From Lichenifustis flavocetrariae (GTDB lineage: Bacteria; Pseudomonadota; Alphaproteobacteria; Rhizobiales; Beijerinckiaceae), in the NCBI RefSeq assembly GCF_026130545.1, contig NZ_JAMOIM010000036.1, forward strand, positions 1-48,586: a stretch of DNA of 48,586 nt, in the 5' to 3' direction. Positions 43,999 to 48,586 of this stretch are shown here, in pieces (position 1 is the stretch's first letter; the number at the start of each line of letters is the position of its first letter). Under the pieces are notes generated by a model. That model saw nothing but the letters and a program-made list of their open reading frames with translations. It did no database searches and had not been told where the DNA came from. The position numbers and the translations under genes are program-made.

Positions 43999-44889
43999 AT
44001 GCTTTCTCGTATGAGATCATGGCTCAATCAGATGTCATTACTGTTGTACCCTTCTAGGCATATAATTCCTGCACTCCCCGACCTCATGCATGTTCGCGCT
44101 GAGCGTCATTCTATTCGGATGATCGATCTGCCTGCCGAAGAGCTTCGTAGTCTTATTACTGAATTCAATGAGCGCGCTGACAAACTCGGTTGTGTGGTGA
44201 TCGAGGGCGAAATTGAATGCGATCGCACTGTAGTTATTTTTGCTGGTAATCTCGAACGGTTTCATATGCTGTCCGCTGCCCAGACCCTGAAATGTAAGGT
44301 CGTGTATGTGCAGGATCCTGAAAGTGGCTGGTATCAGGGTTCGTGCCTGATTCCTGAACTCAGTGTGTTCTGCCAAATGTTCTTGAAAGACGAGATCGGC
44401 AACAAGCCCGCACTCTTCTTTGGACAGTCATCTGGCGCATATGCCGCCCTGGTAGCTTCCACTTATTTCCCAGGGTCGACCGTGGTTGCCTGCGCGCCAC
44501 AAACGCGTTCGGATTCGGCGGTAAAAACGAAGGTTCACTTCGCCGGTATCCGCCCCCTTGCAACGCCGGACGATCTCATTGATGTGCGAGCGAGACTGAT
44601 CGAAGCGTCAGATCCGCATGCGTCCACCACAATTGTCATGGCCGTCGGCGAAGCCGACAACCCCGTTCACGCTCACTTCTGGATGGATTATTTTCATGGT
44701 TTGCATGTGTGGGACCTGCCGAACGTCGGTGTGTCGATCGTGAATTCAAACTCGCATGCTGTCGTCCACCGCAATGTCCGGGCTTATGCGGATCTTCTAT
44801 CGGAGTTAGCCGCCGAACTCTCCGCACCGGTGGCACGACGAAATGCCATCACACGAGAGTTCCTGGACCGCACCTATTCGAAGCCGTAA
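43999..44889 (+). CDS. Alpha/beta-hydrolase-like protein
   Basis: A protein of about 296 residues. The nucleophile elbow is LFFGQSSGAYAALVAST (GxSxG), preceded by the strand motif VVIFAGNLERF and followed by VVACAPQT. A candidate acid is in IVMAVGEADNPVHA and a candidate His in SNSHAVVHRN, so the catalytic triad seems complete. Similar small hydrolase-like proteins occur among polysaccharide and capsule genes in rhizobia, but the substrate cannot be told. ATG 43999 is taken as the start; a GTG at 43936 gives 21 more residues of poor quality. It follows tadG on the same strand. Confidence 0.7.
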   Translation: MLSRMRSWLNQMSLLLYPSRHIIPALPDLMHVRAERHSIRMIDLPAEELRSLITEFNERADKLGCVVIEGEIECDRTVVIFAGNLERFHMLSAAQTLKCKVVYVQDPESGWYQGSCLIPELSVFCQMFLKDEIGNKPALFFGQSSGAYAALVASTYFPGSTVVACAPQTRSDSAVKTKVHFAGIRPLATPDDLIDVRARLIEASDPHASTTIVMAVGEADNPVHAHFWMDYFHGLHVWDLPNVGVSIVNSNSHAVVHRNVRAYADLLSELAAELSAPVARRNAITREFLDRTYSKP

Positions 44890-44924
44890 CCAGAGGTGGC
44901 TCCGTTTGTCTGAACGGCGGTGGG

Positions 44925-45273
44925 TGGAGTGGGTCCCTGGCGCCGGACGAGTTCAGGCTGCTGATTTGACGCTCTGCCAGGGGAGTTGATCCTCAAACTG
45001 CTTGGGGCTGAGATAGCCGAGGGGCGATGATGGTGGACGTCGCGGCGTTTCTGGGCCGGGTGCGGCACGCGAAGCCCCCTTTAGAAACTCCAGCTCAAAA
45101 GATCTTGGCGCTTGGCAAGCCCGTGAAGGCTCTCCCCGGCCAAGTGGTCCTGCACGACCTGCCGCTTGAAATCGATGCTGTGTGTTCGGTGCTTCGCTAT
45201 GGGCCTTCTTTCGGAAGACCGGCATGGGGGGATACCAACCGATGATCCTGTCCGGCACCGGGGCCCACTCCAG
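44925..45273 (-). mobile_element. Internally deleted IS3-type element with inverted repeats
   Basis: The ends are inverted repeats: TGGAGTGGGTCCCTGGCGCCGGA-like at 44925-44948 and its partner at 45250-45272 (complement strand TGGAGTGGGCCCCGGTGCCGG), with three differences and one missing base. Between them, on the minus strand, lie the first 31 or so codons of orfA (KHRTHSIDFKRQVVQDHLAG, about 45102-45194) and the last 25 of orfB (LGYLSPKQFEDQLPWQSVKS, about 44953-45027). About 1 kb of transposase has been lost. Because both ends remain, a full copy elsewhere could still move it. Confidence 0.8.
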
Positions 45274-45396
45274 ATCTTATCCAGGATTTGCGAACAACCA
45301 ACTACCTGATCGACGCCCGCACATCGACGCCCGCACATCGACGCATGCGAGAATGCAGGTGGCTGGAAATTCGGTAGTGTCTCGACTTGGATTTGT

Positions 45397-46161
45397 TCAC
45401 GGCCGACTCGCGGTGAACATGATGGCCGGGCCGTTCGGATGGTTGGCCTGATCCTCGATGAAGTTGACGGCCGAAAGCCCACAGGCCGAAAAGGCGCGCA
45501 ACACGTCCTCTTTCGTCAACCATGCCGCAGTCGGATCGATGCCGCCCCAGTGGAGCGCTTCTTTCGAGCCATATCGGTGCGTCCAGTAGTCGAATGTGAC
45601 TCCCTCGCGTTCGACAGACGACGCCTCAAACGGAACAGGATGCCGATCGGGATGGTAGACGTGGGTCCAGACGAAGCAGCGGTCACTTGCCCCCGCTATG
45701 GCGCGAATGAGCCGGATCGGATCGGACATGTGATAGAGAACGCCCGAGCAGAACACGACATCGAAGCGGCGAAGCTCAGCCTCAAGAAAACCCATGGCAT
45801 CGCCGAGCAAGAACTTCGACCGGTTCAGACCAAGTAGCTCTTTCACGACAAGGCATTTGAGCCACGCCTCGGCACTTGCCTCGACGCAGGTGACGCTTGC
45901 AGCGCCCATCTGCTCCAAACGGTAGGTGTGAGCTGCTTCCAAGGGTCCGATTTCGAGAATGTGCAGTCCCGCAAAGTCGGTCAGACCCAATGCCCTCGCC
46001 GAGATGGCGGGCCGCTCGTCATGTGTAAAAAGTAGATTTGAGCCGGTGCCATCAACGCCAAGGAGAGGACGCAGATCGCAAGCCCAACGATCGCGAAAGA
46101 CATCTACCGCCGTTTGAGCGGATGGTGCGCGGTCCTCAAACTTCACCAGTTCTGCCATCAA
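45397..46161 (-). CDS. Class I SAM-dependent methyltransferase
   Basis: A 254-residue cytoplasmic enzyme. The Rossmann core has motif I HILEIGPLEAAHTYRLEQMG, motif II SVTCVEASAEAWLKC, FLLGDAMGFLE and FDVVFCSGVLYHMSDP, followed by WTHVYHPDRH. The VLYHMSDP motif is common in methyltransferases acting on sugars, lipids or tRNA wobble bases, so the substrate is open. The C-terminal segment (WLTKEDVLRAFSACGLSAVN) is a typical lid. Its 3' end lies about 125 bases from the mini-IS, and IS1-like debris abuts its 5' end, so its promoter may be replaced. It may act with the nearby surface genes, but this is inference. Confidence 0.85.
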   Translation of the reverse strand: MMAELVKFEDRAPSAQTAVDVFRDRWACDLRPLLGVDGTGSNLLFTHDERPAISARALGLTDFAGLHILEIGPLEAAHTYRLEQMGAASVTCVEASAEAWLKCLVVKELLGLNRSKFLLGDAMGFLEAELRRFDVVFCSGVLYHMSDPIRLIRAIAGASDRCFVWTHVYHPDRHPVPFEASSVEREGVTFDYWTHRYGSKEALHWGGIDPTAAWLTKEDVLRAFSACGLSAVNFIEDQANHPNGPAIMFTASRP

Positions 46162-46164
46162 GCC

Positions 46165-46314
46165 TCACCCCAAGGTAGTCGCATTCTTGTACGGGCCACG
46201 CTTCAGCGGGTTCGACATCCCAGCCTCAACCATCTCGGCCACATCTTCCATGCTCCACGGCTGATCTGCAACGCTCGCCGTCATGGCCAGCGTCAACTGG
46301 CACCGAAGTTTCCT
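46165..46314 (-). pseudogene. IS1-like transposase C-terminal scrap
   Basis: About 48 codons reading TLAMTASVADQPWSMEDVAE, MVEAGMSNPLKRGPYKN. 'TPAMAAGVTDRxWSMEDxVxLI...RGPYKK' is the C-terminal tail of transposases in the IS1 / IS1595 type. It ends 3 bases before the methyltransferase start. The rest of the gene is missing. Confidence 0.6.
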
Positions 46315-46435
46315 TGATTGTGAGCCTTTTAAATTCTCTAGGTGTTCAGTTCCAGCATCTGATGAATTGGGTTGTGTCTGAACCGTCCTGGTTCTGATGT
46401 CCATTGTTTGCAGATGGCTTCGTAGCGGTGAGACC

Positions 46436-46530
46436 TTTGAGGGTCTGGTCAAGCAGCGCACCATGTTGATCAATGCCCTCCGTTGCCATCTTGCGGAACT
46501 GGGAGTCGTAGCGCCTCAGCGGATGACCGG
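46436..46530 (+). pseudogene. IS110-family transposase scrap
   Basis: About 30 codons reading FEGLVKQRTMLINALRCHLA and ELGVVAPQ. 'LVxQRTxLxNALRGHLAEFG' is the helical linker of IS110-family transposases. Neither the DEDD nor the Ser domain is present. It lies beside the IS1-like scrap, which points to repeated insertion at this spot. Confidence 0.7.
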
Positions 46531-46610
46531 TTTGGCAGAACGATGGATAGGCGGGAAGGCCGTCAATGCAGATGCTGCTTTCAAGAAGGTCCTTTGAGAG
46601 CTAAGGTCGC

Positions 46611-46637
46611 TTGACATTCAACCACAGAGTGTATTAC
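46611..46637 (+). promoter_or_regulatory. Promoter-like site upstream of the two-gene operon
   Basis: TTGACA at 46611-46616 is a consensus -35 element. It is followed 15 to 17 bases later by TATTAC / TTACCC, a weak -10. The spacing to the leader terminator (46754) and to the ATG at 46793 fits a leader of about 150 bases. Confidence 0.45.
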
Positions 46638-46753
46638 CCTACGTAAGGCTGCGATGATTGCAGCCCCATCGAGGCGCGAACCATGAGCGCACAAGACTTC
46701 GTTGCCACTAGGCCAATGGCGCCCAAACGAAAACTCCACCGCGCAACCTTTCC

Positions 46754-46780
46754 AGGCCCCCTCCGGGGCCTTCTTCTTTT
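46754..46780 (+). terminator. Leader terminator just upstream of a start codon
   Basis: AGGCCCC at 46754-46760 pairs with GGGGCCT at 46765-46771 around a 4-base loop and is followed by a T-rich tail (TTCTTCTTTT). The ribosome site GGAG (46783-46786) and ATG 46793 come directly after. A small open frame (ATG 46683, about 36 codons) covers the hairpin, an arrangement compatible with attenuation. It could also simply end an upstream transcript. Confidence 0.65.
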
Positions 46781-46792
46781 CTGGAGATACTG

Positions 46793-47395
46793 ATGAACGA
46801 CCAAACCTCGGCAGTGACCCTGCCTGACAGCCCGCCCCACATCGCCGTGTTCGGGCTCGACGAAAGCCGCAAGGCGCATGCCTCGGTGTTTGGCCAGGCC
46901 GATGCCGACCTGGCGCGAAAGGCGGCTAGCTTGATGGGCCTGCATGTGTTGCAGCTCGACCGCCCCGAGCATCACATCGCGGCCCAAAAGCTGCCCAAGG
47001 GGCGGGTTTTCGCCAGCGGCAAGGCCTTCGTGCCCTTTGTTAAAAGGGCGCTGTATGACGAACTATGCGGCTTTGGCGGGGTCAACCCGAATGAGGTCGT
47101 GCTTCCGCAACGGGAAGCCAACAATGCCGATGCCGTGAAGGATATATCGGAGACAGCGCCACTGATCCTGAACTACCCGGAGGATTGGACCCGCATTCGC
47201 CCAGGCAGTGTGGTTCTGGCTATCGATCAGCCTGAAGACGGCTGGTGCGATGCCGTCGTCACCGAGACGCAGCCGGACGGACTTCATATCCTCATTTGGC
47301 GCGACTATTCAGATTACCCGCCTTTCGCACGACACACCCACGAGCTGGCGTTGCTCCACCCCCAGGCGCAGCAAAGCGAGGAGGCAGGACAATGA
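46793..47395 (+). CDS. Conserved hypothetical protein of mobile elements
   Basis: A 200-residue soluble protein without a recognised domain. It reads HIAVFGLDESRKAHASVFGQ, ADLARKAASLMGLHVLQLDR and KLPKGRVFASGKAFVPFVKR, with an acidic second half ending in HTHELALLHPQ. The pattern is familiar from plasmids and islands of Alphaproteobacteria next to DUF3768 genes, with no known role. It has a good ribosome site (CTGGAGATAC) and overlaps the next gene by ATGA, so the two form an operon. Confidence 0.75.
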   Translation: MNDQTSAVTLPDSPPHIAVFGLDESRKAHASVFGQADADLARKAASLMGLHVLQLDRPEHHIAAQKLPKGRVFASGKAFVPFVKRALYDELCGFGGVNPNEVVLPQREANNADAVKDISETAPLILNYPEDWTRIRPGSVVLAIDQPEDGWCDAVVTETQPDGLHILIWRDYSDYPPFARHTHELALLHPQAQQSEEAGQ

Positions 47396-47787
47396 CACTG
47401 ACCAAAGCGCAAAGTGACATCAGCCGAAGGCGCGACGTGTTCAGTGCGGACTTGGTTCAAGGGGCTCGGGCCGACCGGATCCGACAACTCAACGATCGGC
47501 TTCGCTGCCAAGGCGACGGGGGGCGGGTCATGATCACGGCCGGGGTTGCAGCCTTACCAGCGGCTGTTCAGGCCAGCATCTTTGCCGCGATCCGGTCATT
47601 TGCGGCGTTCGATGGCGCCAACGATCCCTTCGACGAACACGATTTCGGCGTCGTTAGAACCGATGCGACCTGCGCCTGCTGGAAGATCGACTACTACGAT
47701 CGCACGCTGACAGCCTATTCGCCTGATCCCGCAATCCCAGCCGTGACCATCCGGGTGCTGACGATCATGCTGGGAGCGGAATTTTGA
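47392..47787 (+). CDS. DUF3768-family protein
   Basis: A 131-residue protein with the DUF3768 pattern: RIRQLNDRLRCQGDGGRVMI, TAGVAALPAA, FDGANDPFDEHDFG, ACWKIDYYDRTLTAYSPDP and VTIRVLTIMLGAEF. The family is frequent on rhizobial plasmids and islands, and its function is unknown. ATG 47392 overlaps the upstream stop, and GAGGCAGGAC is the ribosome site. It converges with the XRE gene, which ends 9 bases away. Confidence 0.88.
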   Translation: MTLTKAQSDISRRRDVFSADLVQGARADRIRQLNDRLRCQGDGGRVMITAGVAALPAAVQASIFAAIRSFAAFDGANDPFDEHDFGVVRTDATCACWKIDYYDRTLTAYSPDPAIPAVTIRVLTIMLGAEF

Positions 47788-47795
47788 TGCCCCTT

Positions 47796-48077
47796 TCATT
47801 GCTTAGCTGCGCTGCTGGTCTTTCGCTTACGGCCGGGTTTCAGCACCAAGGGCTTGGCCTCACCCTCCGCGGGCACAGTGAAAAATGCAGAAACAGGCAC
47901 CTGCAGCACGGTCGCAAGCCGATCAAGTGTGCCAACGGTGACGTTCTCAGTCCCCCGCTCAATCCGACCGACATACGAGGGCTCGAAGCCTGCCATGAGC
48001 CCGACACCCTCCTGCGAGAGTTCGTGAGCGATACGCAACCTGCGCAAGTTGAAACCCACCAGGGCGCGGACGTCCAT
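47796..48077 (-). CDS. XRE-family transcriptional regulator
   Basis: A 93-residue protein. The Cro/C1 helix-turn-helix is NLRRLRIAHELSQEGVGLMA, FEPSYVGRIERGTENVTVGT and LDRLATVLQVPVSAFF. The C-terminal tail is Lys/Arg-rich (PGRKRKTSSAAKQ). It is probably a small repressor of a nearby mobile-element operon or of the divergent gene at 48156; no operator can be named. It has no adjacent toxin gene, so a toxin-antitoxin role is not supported. Confidence 0.88.
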   Translation of the reverse strand: MDVRALVGFNLRRLRIAHELSQEGVGLMAGFEPSYVGRIERGTENVTVGTLDRLATVLQVPVSAFFTVPAEGEAKPLVLKPGRKRKTSSAAKQ

Positions 48078-48155
48078 GCACTGGAGACAAACAACCCTTG
48101 CCGGTCCGAAATCCAGGCACTAAAGGTACATAATAGTCTGAAAGAGACGCCCGTG

Positions 48156-48586
48156 ATGTCTTCGTCGGTTCCCACTTTTGGTATGCCAATCTCGCGCATT
48201 GCCCCGCTCCACGGTGGTGAGCGAGGGGCGAGATCAGTCATAGCGAAGAGGGTGTCGCTAAAGTCAAAACAGCAATCGATGTCCGTGGCGGTCGCATTCC
48301 CGCTGCTCTTGGCAACCATGCTGCCCGTTGCTGCGATGGAAGGCCCACCGCGCGACTCTGATGCCACGTTGGTGCTTGATCACGCTTTCCACTTTTCCCA
48401 AGGTAACAGAACAGCTTTGCCGTCAAGCGATTGCAAGCTCGCCGCTGAGGCAAAAGCCGCGTTCGATGCTGAGACAGCTCAAGGCAATGGGCTCACCCTA
48501 CTCTCGCACCTCGACGCCGAACGATTTGTCGAAGCAGCCTATCGCGGGCGTTTTGATTCGATGAACGCCAACCTCGATTTGATCAT
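48156..48586 (+). CDS. Secreted protein, 5' part (leaves the window)
   Basis: This open frame has no stop before the end of the window. It contains a signal sequence (SMSVAVAFPLLLATMLPVAA) followed by EGPPRDSDATLVLD, a Cys in SSDCKLAAEAKAAF and RFVEAAYRGRFDSM. No family is recognised. The start is uncertain. ATG 48156 has AAAGAGACG upstream, GTG 48252 has GAAGAGG directly before it, and ATG 48279 is the latest choice and puts the signal at the very N-terminus. The gene is divergent from the XRE regulator with about 80 bases between starts. Confidence 0.6.
   Translation, partial: MSSSVPTFGMPISRIAPLHGGERGARSVIAKRVSLKSKQQSMSVAVAFPLLLATMLPVAAMEGPPRDSDATLVLDHAFHFSQGNRTALPSSDCKLAAEAKAAFDAETAQGNGLTLLSHLDAERFVEAAYRGRFDSMNANLDLI

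Noticed and set aside
47796-48077. Antitoxin of a toxin-antitoxin pair
   Set aside because: The XRE protein has no toxin-like gene beside it; the DUF3768 pair is convergent and not of a known toxin type.

Overview
The window looks like an alphaproteobacterium of the order Hyphomicrobiales, probably near Methylobacterium, Bosea or Beijerinckiaceae. The evidence is the high-GC codon use, an LdtR-like MarR regulator, a DUF3768 gene, a KaiC/KaiB/histidine-kinase operon, an alphaproteobacterial (Cpa-type) Tad pilus cluster and many decayed insertion sequences. Genus is inferred, not shown. No rRNA and no complete tRNA gene is present.

Region 1 (1-11.9 kb) is accessory DNA. It opens with the 5' end of a glycogen-debranching-type gene leaving the window on the minus strand, followed by IS3 and ISL3 transposase remnants. 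Next comes the 3' half of a tRNA-Phe(GAA) gene directly in front of a tyrosine integrase, the usual arrangement at one end of an integrated island. The cargo is a 994-residue exported protein of unknown function, an IS3 orfA stub, a TrlF-type PHP/SMC-like ATPase (minus strand) with a decayed small gene directly downstream, and a lone serine recombinase.

Region 2 (11.9-22.4 kb) is a signalling block. On the minus strand a tightly overlapping operon encodes a small ribbon-helix-helix-like protein, KaiC, two different KaiB proteins and a PAS-histidine kinase-receiver protein. After decayed LuxR-type and other gene pieces come an LdtR-like MarR regulator and a soluble hybrid histidine kinase (plus), then an overlapping bacteriophytochrome and single-domain response regulator (minus). 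Together they suggest light- and time-dependent signalling.

Region 3 (22.4-25.4 kb) holds small genes: a frameshifted secreted peptide, a secreted Ig-like protein, a DUF3429 membrane protein and a duplicated Cys-rich protein. Two 71-bp inverted repeats about 1.4 kb apart flank part of it.

Region 4 (25.4-44.9 kb) is a cell-surface block. A 1115-residue fused GT2/GT4 glycosyltransferase is divergent from a Tad/Flp type IVc pilus cluster: cpaC, a small lipoprotein, cpaA, a Tat-exported ferritin-like protein, an unknown exported protein, tadD, flp, cpaB, cpaE, cpaF, tadB, tadC, two tadE-like genes and tadG. An IS630 relic lies between the lipoprotein gene and cpaA. An alpha/beta-hydrolase-like gene follows.

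Region 5 (44.9-48.6 kb) is again accessory: a 350-bp internally deleted IS3-type element with recognisable inverted repeats, a SAM methyltransferase, IS1-like and IS110 scraps, a two-gene operon (unknown plus DUF3768) behind a leader terminator, an XRE regulator, and the 5' part of a secreted-protein gene that leaves the window.
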